From assembly GCF_900109265.1 (NCBI RefSeq), contig NZ_FNZM01000004.1:422951-486950 (forward strand): a stretch of 64,000 bases of DNA, given 5' to 3'. This document shows, one piece after another, positions 31,203 to 40,121 of the stretch. Every line of letters starts with the position of its first letter. The stretch's first letter is position 1. The notes under the pieces are model-generated. The model saw only the letters and a list, made by a program, of their open reading frames with translations. It had not been told where the DNA came from and made no database searches. Source of the stretch: Paraburkholderia tropica (GTDB lineage Bacteria > Pseudomonadota > Gammaproteobacteria > Burkholderiales > Burkholderiaceae). Position numbers and translations under genes: made by a program.

Positions 31203-32072
31203 TCACTCGAAGCGATATTCCCACTGCGCCTGCGCGCCCACCGCGAGACGTTTGCCCGCGCCCGCCAGCACCGTCGCGTTCTGGCCGAACGTGAGACCGC
31301 CGTCCACGCGCGCATCCGCGCGGAAGGTCTGCAAGGTGTCGAGCGGCTCGGCGGGCCATTGCGCATCGCGCTCGCCGCTTAGCTGATCGATCGTCGTGAT
31401 CGGGCAGCGTGCGCACGGCTTCACGAAACGCAGCACCACGGCTTCGCCGCCGTCTTCGTCTTCGATCGACAGCGTGTCGATGAAGTCCTCGTCGAACGCC
31501 TCGCCGCCGTCGACCACGATGTTCGGACGAAAGCGGCTCATCGGCAGCGCGGGCGCGCCCTTGGCCGCGAGCCGCGCGTTGAGTTCCGCCAGCGACGACT
31601 CGCTCGTCACGAGAATCGGAAAGCCGTCGGCGAACTGCGTGGGCGCGTCCTGGTCGAGCGTCCACTTCTTGCTCGCGAGACGCGTGACGTCGTGCGCGAA
31701 ACGCACGAGCCGCACCGGCACGCCGAGCGCGCGCGTGAACCATTGCGCGGCTTCGTCGCCTTCGTCGAGCGCCTCGAAGGTGTCGCCCCAGACCGTCGCC
31801 TGCACACGCGCCTCGTCGCCGCGCGGCGCGAACGGCAAGTGCAGGCCGCCGCTCACGCCGTCCATCGAGAGCTGCACGCCGTCCTGCGCGAACACCGGCA
31901 CGATGCGCGCCATCGACGCGTATTCGCGCTGCGAAACGAAGCGCCCGTTCGCGTCGACGACCATCCAGTGACGGTCCCACGCGAGGCCCTGCGTTTCGAG
32001 CTGCGCTTGATCGAGCGCGATCGCGCCGCACGACTTCACGGGATACACGAACAACGCGCGGATGACGCTCAT
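31203..32072 (-). CDS. MOSC domain protein (YcbX-like)
   Basis: 289 residues. The N-terminal MOSC_N beta barrel (about 1-120; ALFVYPVKSCGAIALDQ, GLAWDRHWMVVDANGRF) is followed by the MOSC domain (about 130-285) with FRPNIVVDGGEAFDED and the conserved Cys motif FVKPCARCPITTID. The family binds molybdenum cofactor and reduces N-hydroxylated compounds. Unlike E. coli YcbX it lacks the C-terminal 2Fe-2S ferredoxin domain, so it needs a separate electron donor. It lies just downstream of metZ on the same strand, 7 bases apart, and is probably the last gene of that transcript. Confidence 0.9.
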   Translation of the reverse strand: MSVIRALFVYPVKSCGAIALDQAQLETQGLAWDRHWMVVDANGRFVSQREYASMARIVPVFAQDGVQLSMDGVSGGLHLPFAPRGDEARVQATVWGDTFEALDEGDEAAQWFTRALGVPVRLVRFAHDVTRLASKKWTLDQDAPTQFADGFPILVTSESSLAELNARLAAKGAPALPMSRFRPNIVVDGGEAFDEDFIDTLSIEDEDGGEAVVLRFVKPCARCPITTIDQLSGERDAQWPAEPLDTLQTFRADARVDGGLTFGQNATVLAGAGKRLAVGAQAQWEYRFE

Positions 32073-32079
32073 GACGCGC

Positions 32080-33270
32080 TCACTGCCCGAGGCCGCGCGC
32101 GAGATCGCCGCGCACGTCCTGCGGATCTTCGAGGCCCACGGCCAGACGGATCAGCCCTTCGGTGATGCCCGCCGCCGCGCGCGCTTCCGGCGAGATGCGG
32201 CCGTGCGTGGTGGTCGCCGGATGCGTGATGGTCGTGCGCGTATCGCCGAGATTGCCGGTGATCGAGCACACCCTGGTGTTGTCGATCACGCGCCATGCGT
32301 TCGCGCGCTGTTCCTCAGGCGTGTCGCCCTTCACTTCGAACGAGACGATCGCGCCGCCCGCTTTCTGCTGGCGCATCGCCAGTTCATGCTGCGGATGCGA
32401 GGCGAGGCCCGGATAGTAGACGCGCTTGACCGACGGATGCGCCTCCAGCCAGCGCGCGATTTCGAGCGCGTTGGCCGACTGCTTTTCCACGCGCAGCGAG
32501 AGCGTTTCCATGCCCTTGAGCAGCACCCACGCGTTGAACGCGGAAAGCGTCGGGCCCGCGCTGCGCACGAACGGGAACACCTTCTCCATGATGAACTGCT
32601 TCGAGCCCACCAGCGCGCCGCCGAGCACGCGACCCTGACCGTCGAGGAACTTGGTGGCCGAGTGCATCACCACGTCGGCGCCGAGTTTGAGCGGCTGTTG
32701 CAGCGCGGGGCTGCAGAAACAGTTGTCGACGACGAACAGCGCGCCCGCTTCCTTCGCGATCTTGCTGACGGCCGTGATGTCGGCGACTTCGGTCAGCGGA
32801 TTCGACGGCGTTTCGAGGAAGAACATCTTCGTTTCGGGACGCACGGCGTTCTTCCACGCGTCGAGATCGGTCGGATCGACGAAGGTGGTCGTGATGCCGA
32901 ACTTGCTGAAGATCTGCGAGAACATGCCGAGCGTCGAGCCGAAAATGCTCTGCGAACTGACGATGTGATCGCCCTGCTGCAGCGCGGACATCACCACCGA
33001 CATGATCGCGGCCATGCCCGAAGCCGTGGCCATGCAGGCCTCGCCGCCTTCGAGTGCGGCCAGGCGGTCCTGGAACATGGTGACGGTCGGGTTCGTGAAG
33101 CGCGCGTAGGTGTAACCCGTTTCCGAGTTCTTGAAGCGCTCGGCGGCCTCGGCGGCGCTGCCGAAACAGAAGCTCGACGTGAGGTAGAGCGCTTCCGAAT
33201 GTTCGTTGAACTCGCTGCGCAGCGTGCCCGAGCGAACTGCCAGCGTGTCGAAGTTGAGGTTGTCGTCCAT
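32080..33270 (-). CDS. metZ: O-succinylhomoserine sulfhydrylase
   Basis: 396 residues of the Cys/Met-metabolism PLP family. The PLP lysine is Lys207 in MHSATKFLDGQGRVLGG, with the phosphate-binding ATASGMAAIM region near 81-90 and YARFTNPT near 55-62. The enzyme makes homocysteine directly from O-succinylhomoserine and sulfide. I name it metZ rather than metB/metY from overall similarity to beta-proteobacterial MetZ and its known position after purF. A terminator-like hairpin about 60 bases upstream separates it from purF, so it may have its own promoter. Confidence 0.88.
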   Translation of the reverse strand: MDDNLNFDTLAVRSGTLRSEFNEHSEALYLTSSFCFGSAAEAAERFKNSETGYTYARFTNPTVTMFQDRLAALEGGEACMATASGMAAIMSVVMSALQQGDHIVSSQSIFGSTLGMFSQIFSKFGITTTFVDPTDLDAWKNAVRPETKMFFLETPSNPLTEVADITAVSKIAKEAGALFVVDNCFCSPALQQPLKLGADVVMHSATKFLDGQGRVLGGALVGSKQFIMEKVFPFVRSAGPTLSAFNAWVLLKGMETLSLRVEKQSANALEIARWLEAHPSVKRVYYPGLASHPQHELAMRQQKAGGAIVSFEVKGDTPEEQRANAWRVIDNTRVCSITGNLGDTRTTITHPATTTHGRISPEARAAAGITEGLIRLAVGLEDPQDVRGDLARGLGQ

Positions 33271-33331
33271 GTTCGTGTTTTCCGTAGCCAGAACCGTGTT
33301 TCAGGTCTGCGCGCGGCGCGCGCAAACGCAA

Positions 33332-33368
33332 AAAAGCCCGCTTTGCGTCGGCAGAAGCGGGCTTTTCG
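33332..33368 (-). terminator. Bidirectional terminator-like hairpin between purF and metZ
   Basis: GCCCGCTT (33338-33345) pairs with AAGCGGGC (33357-33364), flanked by six As on the left and four Ts on the right. On the minus strand it ends in a six-base U-run. It lies about 160 bases after the purF stop and 60 bases before the metZ start, so it may end the purF transcript or act in the metZ leader. Confidence 0.75.
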
Positions 33369-33522
33369 GGAATTCGGGGGCGCTGTAGCAAATGAGCGGC
33401 GGCCAATGCTGCACCGTTCGCTTTAGCTGTTTTGGGTTGCCCCGCGTCCGCAAGCTGAGATCAAATCGACGCAAGCCCACATGCTAACACGGGAAACGCA
33501 CAGGCGTTTCCCGTCGCGCAAC

Positions 33523-35067
33523 TCATTCGACCGACAGTTGCAGATGCAATTGCGAGCGCGAGCCGCCGTCCTGCGCGTCGCTCGCGGCGTCGCGGTCGGA
33601 TTGCGCCTGCGGCGCGAGGCGCGCCGTTTCGATTTTGTCGAGATAGGCGCTCGTGATGTCGCCGGTGATGTACTCGCCGTCGAAGCACGATGCCTCGAAT
33701 TCCTCGATCTCGGGATTGATGTCGCGCACGGCCTGCTTGAGCGATTCCACGTCCTGATACACGAGGTAATCCGCGCCGATGATGCGCGCCACTTCTTCGT
33801 CCGTGCGGCCATGCGCGACCAGCTCGCCGCGCGTGGGCATGTCGATGCCGTAGACGTTCGGGAATTTCACCGGCGGCGCCGCCGAGGCGAAGATCACCTT
33901 GGTCGCGCCCGCATCGCGCGCCATCTGCACGATTTCCTGCGAGGTCGTGCCGCGCACGATCGAGTCGTCGATGATCAGGACATTCTTGCCCTTGAACTCG
34001 ATGCCCATCGCGTTGAGCTTCTGGCGCACCGACTTCTTGCGCATCGCCTGGCCCGGCATGATGAAGGTGCGGCCCACGTAGCGGTTCTTGAAGAAGCCTT
34101 CGCGGTATTCCACGCCGAGCTTGTTCGCCACCTGCATCGCGGCGGGGCGCGACGAATCGGGAATCGGCATCACGACGTCGATCTTCACGTCGGGCAGTTC
34201 GCGCTGGATCTTCTCCGCGAGATAGTCGCCCATGCGCAGACGCGCGTTGTAGACCGGCACGCCGTCGAGCACCGAGTCCGGACGCGCGAGGTACACGAGT
34301 TCGAAGATGCAGGGGTTGAGCTTCGGCTTCTCGGCGCATTGCTGCGAATGCAGGTTGCCGTCGAAATCGATGAACACCGCTTCGCCCGGCTCCACGTCGC
34401 GCACGAACTCGAAACCGATGCCTTCGAGCGCCACCGACTCCGACGCCACCATCCATTCCGTGCCTTCCGGCGTTTCGATCTTGCCGATGCACAGCGGACG
34501 GATGCCGAACGGGTCGCGGAACGCCAGCAGGCCGTAGCCCGCGATCAGCGAAACGATCGCGTACGAGCCGCGCACGCGGCGATGCACGCCCGAGACCGCC
34601 TTGAAGAGCGCGGCCGGGTCGAGTTGCAGACCGGTGGTCGCGAGCTGCACTTCGTGCGCGAGCACGTTGAGCATCACTTCGGTGTCGGAGTTCGTGTTCA
34701 CGTGGCGGCGGTCCACGCGGAACATCTCTTCCTTCAACTGTTGCCAGTTGGTGAGATTGCCGTTGTGGGCGAGGATCAGGCCGAACGGCGCGTTCACGTA
34801 GAACGGCTGGGCCTCTTCTTCGCTCGACGCCGAGCCGGCCGTCGGGTAACGCACCTGGCCGATGCCGCAGGTGCCGGGCAGGCTACGCATGTTGCGCGTG
34901 CGGAACACGTCGCGCACCATGCCGTTGGCCTTATGGAGGTGGAACGTGCTGCCGTTCGCGGTGGCAATGCCGGCCGCGTCCTGACCGCGATGCTGCAGGA
35001 GCAGCAGCGCGTCATAGAGGAGCTGGTTGACGGGAGAGCGGGAAACTACGCCTACGATGCCGCACAT
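33523..35067 (-). CDS. purF: Amidophosphoribosyltransferase
   Basis: 514 residues from the ATG at 35067, set by Cys2 (MCGIVGVV): after Met removal this Cys is the glutaminase nucleophile. AAGGA lies about 8 bases upstream. The N-terminal Ntn glutaminase domain (about 2-230; LLLLQHRGQDAAGIAT, GNLTNWQQL) and the phosphoribosyltransferase domain (about 260-460; VLIIDDSIVRGTTSQEIV binding PRPP) are complete. It does the first committed step of purine synthesis, PRPP plus glutamine to phosphoribosylamine. It follows cvpA, the classical cvpA-purF pairing. Confidence 0.97.
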   Translation of the reverse strand: MCGIVGVVSRSPVNQLLYDALLLLQHRGQDAAGIATANGSTFHLHKANGMVRDVFRTRNMRSLPGTCGIGQVRYPTAGSASSEEEAQPFYVNAPFGLILAHNGNLTNWQQLKEEMFRVDRRHVNTNSDTEVMLNVLAHEVQLATTGLQLDPAALFKAVSGVHRRVRGSYAIVSLIAGYGLLAFRDPFGIRPLCIGKIETPEGTEWMVASESVALEGIGFEFVRDVEPGEAVFIDFDGNLHSQQCAEKPKLNPCIFELVYLARPDSVLDGVPVYNARLRMGDYLAEKIQRELPDVKIDVVMPIPDSSRPAAMQVANKLGVEYREGFFKNRYVGRTFIMPGQAMRKKSVRQKLNAMGIEFKGKNVLIIDDSIVRGTTSQEIVQMARDAGATKVIFASAAPPVKFPNVYGIDMPTRGELVAHGRTDEEVARIIGADYLVYQDVESLKQAVRDINPEIEEFEASCFDGEYITGDITSAYLDKIETARLAPQAQSDRDAASDAQDGGSRSQLHLQLSVE

Positions 35068-35205
35068 GGCAGGTCCTTCAAAAAAGCGAAATCGGTAACA
35101 GCTCGCGAACAGTCGGATCGCGGCGGCCGGTCGAGTCCGGCCGGAGTGCCGCGAGGCAGCGCCGCCTGACAATCCCGGGCCCTGTCACAACCGATCAGCT
35201 GATGA

Positions 35206-35700
35206 TCAGACGTGAACGTAGGCCGCGAGCGTATCGGGCAACATGGGTTTCAGTTCGTGCACGCCCTGCACGGCATAAGGCCGCAGCAGCGCGTTGCGCC
35301 AGAAGTCCTGCTGGGGCAGCTCGGTCAGTCCGCCAAGGACGACGAGAATCAGCACCAGCACGACGCCTCGCGCGAGGCCGAACAACAACCCGAGCGAACG
35401 GTCCACGCCGGACAATCCGCTCACCTGCACCAACCGGCCGAGCAGCGCGTTCGCCACGCCGGCCACGAGCACCACGCCGATCACGATCAGCGCGAAGGCG
35501 ATCAGCCATTGGGTGAGCGCCTGACCCGGCAAATGCGCCGGAATCCAGGGCACCACGCGGTCCACGTAGCGGCACGCCACGATAAACGCCGCAATCCAGC
35601 CGATCAGGCCAAAAATTTCGCCGATGAATCCCCGCCACGCACCGCGCAGCGCGGACAAACCGATCACCGCCATTACAGCGTAGTCGAATGCCGTGAACAT
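35206..35700 (-). CDS. cvpA: CvpA family membrane protein
   Basis: 164 residues with four hydrophobic segments, about 5-22, 27-45, 62-82 and 102-122, and the family start FDYAVMAVIGLSALRGAWRGFIGE split over the first helix. CvpA is needed for colicin V production in E. coli and sits with purF; its molecular role is unresolved and envelope functions have been proposed. It follows the SPOR gene by 7 bases and precedes purF by 138, consistent with one transcript. Confidence 0.92.
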   Translation of the reverse strand: MFTAFDYAVMAVIGLSALRGAWRGFIGEIFGLIGWIAAFIVACRYVDRVVPWIPAHLPGQALTQWLIAFALIVIGVVLVAGVANALLGRLVQVSGLSGVDRSLGLLFGLARGVVLVLILVVLGGLTELPQQDFWRNALLRPYAVQGVHELKPMLPDTLAAYVHV

Positions 35701-35707
35701 CGGCGGC

Positions 35708-36619
35708 TTATTCCGCGTTCGCGTTCGAACCGGCCGTCAGACCCGCGCCGCGCACCTTCGCGATCGCCTCCGTGGCGGCCGCGCGGTCGGCGAACGGGCC
35801 GGCGCGCAGCAGCGTGCGCGTCGTGCCGTCGGCATCCTTGCGTTGTTCGGTATATGCGGGTACACCCGCGGCTTTCAACTTCGTGACCCATTTATTCGCG
35901 GCCGCGTCGCTGCTGAACGCGCCGAGTTGCACCGCGAAACGCGCGCCAGGCGGCGCGGCGGGCGCGCCGGAATCGTCGCTGCCGGCGGCGGATTTGGCGC
36001 TGCCGGTTGCGGTGTTGGTCGCGCTATTGGTCGCGTTATTGGCAGAAGATTGCGCGGTGGACTGCGCGGGCTTCGCGGCCGGCTTCGGCTGCGCTTGCGC
36101 GGTTTGGGCGGTTTGCTGCTGGGCGGGCTGGGCTTGCGTCTGCGCCGGCGCGCTTTGTGTGGTCTGCACGGACGGCGCCTTCACCGCCGGTGCGGCTGCG
36201 GGCGCGGACGCCGCAGCGAGGCTCGACGCGCCCGGCGCGGGCGGATTGTCGGGCGCGACGCCGGCTTGCGTATCGTCGTCGTCATCGCGCGCGGGGGCAG
36301 CGGCTCCCTTGGGCGCGGGATGGCTCGGAATGTCGATCGCGATGTCGTCGGTGACGGGCTTCGGATGGGAGTCGAGCACCATCGGGAGAATCACGATGGC
36401 GGCCAGCACCAGCGCGATCGCACCGACCAGGCGGCGGCGCGCGCGCTGCTTCTCCGGCAAGGTGGGATCGAGGAGCATGGCCTCGGCGTCGGCGGACCGG
36501 TCCGTGCGGCGGCTGCGCCGCTCAACGCGCGTGTTCTGGCTGCTCCGTCGGCTGGAGCCGGCATCGGCGCCGCGTCGGCGGGGCGCCTCGTCTTTCTTGC
36601 CGAACGAGAAAATTCCCAT
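35708..36619 (-). CDS. SPOR domain protein (DedD-like)
   Basis: 303 residues. A basic cytoplasmic N-terminus (1-75; arginine rich) precedes one transmembrane helix (about 82-102; GAIALVLAAIVILPMVL). A long Ala/Gln/Pro-rich periplasmic linker (about 115-220) leads to a C-terminal SPOR domain (about 222-300; RFAVQLGAFSSDAAANKWVTKL ... RTLLRAGPFADRAAATEA, split). SPOR domains bind denuded peptidoglycan glycans at the division septum. The position between folC and cvpA matches dedD in E. coli (folC-dedD-cvpA-purF). The symbol is left empty because only the layout, not the linker, matches. Confidence 0.88.
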   Translation of the reverse strand: MGIFSFGKKDEAPRRRGADAGSSRRSSQNTRVERRSRRTDRSADAEAMLLDPTLPEKQRARRRLVGAIALVLAAIVILPMVLDSHPKPVTDDIAIDIPSHPAPKGAAAPARDDDDDTQAGVAPDNPPAPGASSLAAASAPAAAPAVKAPSVQTTQSAPAQTQAQPAQQQTAQTAQAQPKPAAKPAQSTAQSSANNATNSATNTATGSAKSAAGSDDSGAPAAPPGARFAVQLGAFSSDAAANKWVTKLKAAGVPAYTEQRKDADGTTRTLLRAGPFADRAAATEAIAKVRGAGLTAGSNANAE

Positions 36620-36681
36620 GTATGGCTGCTTTTGGCCTGTCTGCGTGGTGCTTGCCGTGGTGGCGTAGATTCGCCGCGCGT

Positions 36682-37992
36682 TCAGTGCTGCTGTGACTTT
36701 CGCCAGGCCATGACGCCGGCGACGGTCAAGAAACTCCCGAAAACAATAATTCTATCATTTTCAGTCGCTCGTTTTAGCGCATCTTGAAATGCAGCGGCGG
36801 GCGATTCGTAATGCGTGATGCTGCTGTCTGCGCTGTCTTCCACACCGGCCTCGCGCAGGGCGTCTTCGAGCTGTTGCGCGGACGCCGCGCGCGGCAGCGG
36901 CAGATCGGTCACGCACCAGTGGTCGATTTCGCCCTTCAGATGGCCGATCACGCCGGCGATGTCCTTGTCGCGCATGGCGCCAAATACCGCGTAAGTGTAC
37001 GGAAAATAGCCCATGCTGCCGAGATTTTGCCCGAGCACGGCGGCGGCGTGCGGATTGTGGCCGACATCGAAAATGATCGCGGGCTTGCCCGGCAGCACCT
37101 GGAAGCGCCCCGGCAATTCCACGTTCGCGAGACCCAGACGGATGTCCTGCGCCGAAACCGGCACGCGGTCGCGCATCGCTTCGAGCGCGGCGAGCGCCGC
37201 CGAGGTGTTGATCAGTTGATTCGCGCCGCGCAGCGCCGGATACGCGAGCGCCGAACGGCGTTGCGCGCGGCCCACATAGCTCCATTGCTGGCGTTCGCTG
37301 CCCGGCGAGCCTTCGAAGCGGAAATCGCGGCCGAAGAGCCACAGATCGGCGCCGATCGACTCAGCATGGTCGATGAGCGTTTGCGGCGGCAGCGGGTCCG
37401 AGCAGATCGCGGGCTTGCCTGCGCGGAAGATGCCGGCCTTTTCGAAGCCGATCTTCTCGCGCGTGTCGCCGAGATATTCGGTGTGATCGAGGTCGATGCT
37501 CGTGACGATCGCGCAGTCGGTGTCGAGCACGTTCACGGCGTCGAGGCGGCCGCCCAGGCCCACTTCGAAGATCACGGCGTCGAGCCCGCGCGAAGCGAAC
37601 AGATGCATGATCGCCAGCGTCGTGAACTCGAAGTACGTGAGCGAAACCGGCGTGGGCAGCGCGTTGCGCGCGGCTTCCACGGCCTCGAAGTGCGGCAGCA
37701 GATCGGCGTCGCTGGCCTGTTCGCCGTCGATGCGCGCGCGCTCGTTGAACGAGAGCAGATGCGGCGACGTGTGGCAGCCCACGTGATAACCGGCCTTGAG
37801 CAGAATCGTTTCGAGAATCGCGCAGGTCGAGCCCTTTCCGTTCGTGCCGCCGACGGTGAAGATCGGACACTCGAACTGGAGCTTCAGCGCCTCCTTGACC
37901 TGGGTGATGCGGCCGAGGCCCATGTCGATGCCGACCGGGTGCGCGGTTTCGAGATGCGTGAGCCACGCGTCGAGAGTGGGAAAGGTGCTCAT
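36682..37992 (-). CDS. folC: Bifunctional folylpolyglutamate/dihydrofolate synthase
   Basis: 436 residues from the ATG at 37992 (MSTFPTLDAWL). The frame is open 37 codons further upstream, but without similarity. The Mur-ligase-like ATPase carries the P-loop VGGTNGKGSTCAILE near 45-59, then CHTSPHLLSFNERARI, and FEVGLGGRLDAVNVLD. It glutamylates dihydropteroate and reduced folates. The position between accD and the SPOR protein is the conserved accD-folC-dedD-cvpA-purF order. Confidence 0.95.
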   Translation of the reverse strand: MSTFPTLDAWLTHLETAHPVGIDMGLGRITQVKEALKLQFECPIFTVGGTNGKGSTCAILETILLKAGYHVGCHTSPHLLSFNERARIDGEQASDADLLPHFEAVEAARNALPTPVSLTYFEFTTLAIMHLFASRGLDAVIFEVGLGGRLDAVNVLDTDCAIVTSIDLDHTEYLGDTREKIGFEKAGIFRAGKPAICSDPLPPQTLIDHAESIGADLWLFGRDFRFEGSPGSERQQWSYVGRAQRRSALAYPALRGANQLINTSAALAALEAMRDRVPVSAQDIRLGLANVELPGRFQVLPGKPAIIFDVGHNPHAAAVLGQNLGSMGYFPYTYAVFGAMRDKDIAGVIGHLKGEIDHWCVTDLPLPRAASAQQLEDALREAGVEDSADSSITHYESPAAAFQDALKRATENDRIIVFGSFLTVAGVMAWRKSQQH

Positions 37993-38183
37993 GAATACGC
38001 GATGTGAAACGATTCGAATGGAAGGCCGGACAACTGCTGCTGTGCCATGACGGCGCAAACAACAAACAGCGGACACGCGGCGCGGCGTCCTGCCCGCGCG
38101 CACCGCAATCGAACATCCTCTATTCGACCGCGATCTCGCGCGAACGATCCGCCACGAAAGAACGGCATTATCGCGGAAATGAC

Positions 38184-38215
38184 AACGCGCCGCTTGCTTT
38201 CGCTCGCGGCGCGTT
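38184..38215 (-). terminator. Hairpin between accD and folC (weak terminator candidate)
   Basis: A perfect 10-base stem AACGCGCCGC (38184-38193) pairs with GCGGCGCGTT (38206-38215) across a 12-base loop. It lies about 40 bases beyond the accD stop on the minus strand. No U-run follows, so it may slow or process the transcript rather than end it. Confidence 0.4.
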
Positions 38216-38252
38216 GGCTTGAGTGCGGATGACGGCGCCTGGCGCCCGGTCG

Positions 38253-39125
38253 TTACGCCACGGCGTCGGCCGGCTGGCGCTGCAGCAGCGCCATGAGCTG
38301 GGCGATTTCCTCACGCAGCTTGCGGCGGTCGACGATCATGTCGATAGCGCCCTTCTGCAGCAGGAATTCCGCGCGCTGGAAGCCTTCCGGCAGCTTCTCG
38401 CGCACCGTCTGCTCGATCACGCGCGGGCCGGCGAAGCCGATCAGCGCCTTCGGTTCCGCGATCACCACGTCGCCGAGGAACGCGAAGCTCGCCGACACGC
38501 CGCCCATCGTGGGATCGGTCAGCACCGAAATGAACGGCAGCTTGGCTTCCGAGAGCTTGGTCAGCATGGCCGTGGTCTTGGCCATCTGCATCAGCGACAG
38601 CAGGCTTTCCTGCATGCGCGCGCCGCCCGAAGCGGTAAAGCAGATGAACGGCACTTGCTGCTCGAGCGCGGTCTGCGCGCCGCGTGCGAAACGCTCGCCG
38701 ACCACCGACCCCATCGAGCCGCCCATGAAGGCGAACTCGAAGCAGGCGACCACGCAGGGCAGCGTGTGGATCGCGCCGCCCATGACGACCATCGCGTCGG
38801 TTTCACCCGTATCGTCCATCGCTTCCTTGATGCGATCGGGGTACTTGCGACTGTCCTTGAACTTCAGCGCGTCGACCGGAACGATTTCCTGACCGAGCTC
38901 ATAGCGGCCTTCCGGATCGAGCAGGCCGTCGAGGCGCTCGCGCGCATTGATGCGCATGTGGTGGTCGCACTTCGGGCAGACGTGGAGGTTCGCTTCGACG
39001 TCGTTGCGGTACAGGACCGCTTCGCACTTCGGGCACTTGATCCACAGACCTTCCGGAATGCTCTTGCGGCTTTTCGGATCGGTTTGCTTGATCTTGGGCG
39101 GCAGCAGTTTATCGAGCCAGCTCAT
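38253..39125 (-). CDS. accD: Acetyl-CoA carboxylase carboxyltransferase subunit beta
   Basis: 290 residues. The N-terminal C4 zinc ribbon has CPKC at about 34-37 and CPKC at about 53-56. The carboxyltransferase domain follows (about 65-285) with [16 protein letters not shown] and [20 protein letters not shown] (oxyanion-hole region, shown in part). With AccA it transfers the carboxyl group from biotin to acetyl-CoA in fatty acid synthesis. It follows trpA by 120 bases. Confidence 0.97.
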   Translation of the reverse strand: MSWLDKLLPPKIKQTDPKSRKSIPEGLWIKCPKCEAVLYRNDVEANLHVCPKCDHHMRINARERLDGLLDPEGRYELGQEIVPVDALKFKDSRKYPDRIKEAMDDTGETDAMVVMGGAIHTLPCVVACFEFAFMGGSMGSVVGERFARGAQTALEQQVPFICFTASGGARMQESLLSLMQMAKTTAMLTKLSEAKLPFISVLTDPTMGGVSASFAFLGDVVIAEPKALIGFAGPRVIEQTVREKLPEGFQRAEFLLQKGAIDMIVDRRKLREEIAQLMALLQRQPADAVA

Positions 39126-39245
39126 GTATTTTCTTCCTTGACCTTCGTGATGCGCGGGCGCGGCGGATCGAGCTGACCCGACCGGTAAAACCGACCGGGT
39201 TCCGACCCCGACCGCGCATGGCGAAAAGTGGATTTTACAGCACTC

Positions 39246-40061
39246 TCATTTCGCGTTGTCCGACAGCGCGTCGAGCGCCGCGCGGATGCCCGCGATGAAC
39301 TGCGTGAGCGCCTCGGCGGCCGAGTCGGCGGGCGCCTGTTCGAGCAGCGTGACAATGCGGCTGCCGATCACCACGGCGTCGGACACTTCAGCCACCGCGG
39401 CGGCGGTTTGCGCGTCGCGAATGCCGAAACCCACGCCAACCGGCAGCGGCACGCCCGCCTTGATCGCCGGGATTTTACTCGCGATGCTCGCGACGTCCAG
39501 ATTCGCCGCGCCCGTCACGCCCTTGAGCGAGACGTAATAGACGTAGCCGCTGGCCGCGCGGCCCACTTCGGCGATGCGCTCCGCCGTGGACGTGGGCGCG
39601 AGCAGGAAGATCGGATCGATGTCGGCCGCCTTCATCTTCGCGGCGAATTCCACCGATTCCTCGGGCGGATAGTCGACCACCAGCACGCCGTCCACGCCCG
39701 CGTCCTTCGCGGCGGCCGCGAAAGCGTCGGCGCCCATGCGCTCGATCGGGTTGGCGTAACCCATCAGCACGACGGGCGTGCTGTTGTCGGTTTCGCGGAA
39801 GCGCTTGACGTCGGCCAGCACGCTCTTGAGCGTGACGCCCTTCGCGAGCGCGCGCTCCGACGCCTGCTGGATCACCGGGCCGTCGGCCATCGGGTCCGAG
39901 AACGGCACGCCGAGTTCGATCACGTCCGCGCCGCCGGCGGCGAGCGCGTGCATGAATTCGACCGTGCGGGCCGGATCGGGGTCGCCTGCCGTCATGAACG
40001 GGATCAGGCCTTTCTTGCTGGCGGCGGCGAGCGCCTCGAACGTGGTTTTGATGCGGGACAT
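39246..40061 (-). CDS. trpA: Tryptophan synthase alpha subunit
   Basis: 271 residues. The alpha barrel has [16 protein letters not shown], the catalytic loop [17 protein letters not shown] (catalytic Glu and Asp), [12 protein letters not shown] and [15 protein letters not shown]. It cleaves indole-3-glycerol phosphate and passes indole to TrpB. Unusually, a DNA methyltransferase gene separates it from trpB; the gap between methyltransferase stop and trpA start is 60 bases. Confidence 0.97.
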   Translation of the reverse strand: MSRIKTTFEALAAASKKGLIPFMTAGDPDPARTVEFMHALAAGGADVIELGVPFSDPMADGPVIQQASERALAKGVTLKSVLADVKRFRETDNSTPVVLMGYANPIERMGADAFAAAAKDAGVDGVLVVDYPPEESVEFAAKMKAADIDPIFLLAPTSTAERIAEVGRAASGYVYYVSLKGVTGAANLDVASIASKIPAIKAGVPLPVGVGFGIRDAQTAAAVAEVSDAVVIGSRIVTLLEQAPADSAAEALTQFIAGIRAALDALSDNAK

Positions 40062-40121
40062 TTCAGGGTCCTCAATCTCAATGGATACCGCGCGTCGCAG
40101 ACCGACGGCGGCGGCGGCGCC

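Noticed and set aside
33271..33522. A SAM-type riboswitch upstream of metZ
   Set aside because: I looked for the SAM-II, SAM-V and SAH-type conserved cores and found only the terminator-like stem; no ligand-binding core is recognisable.
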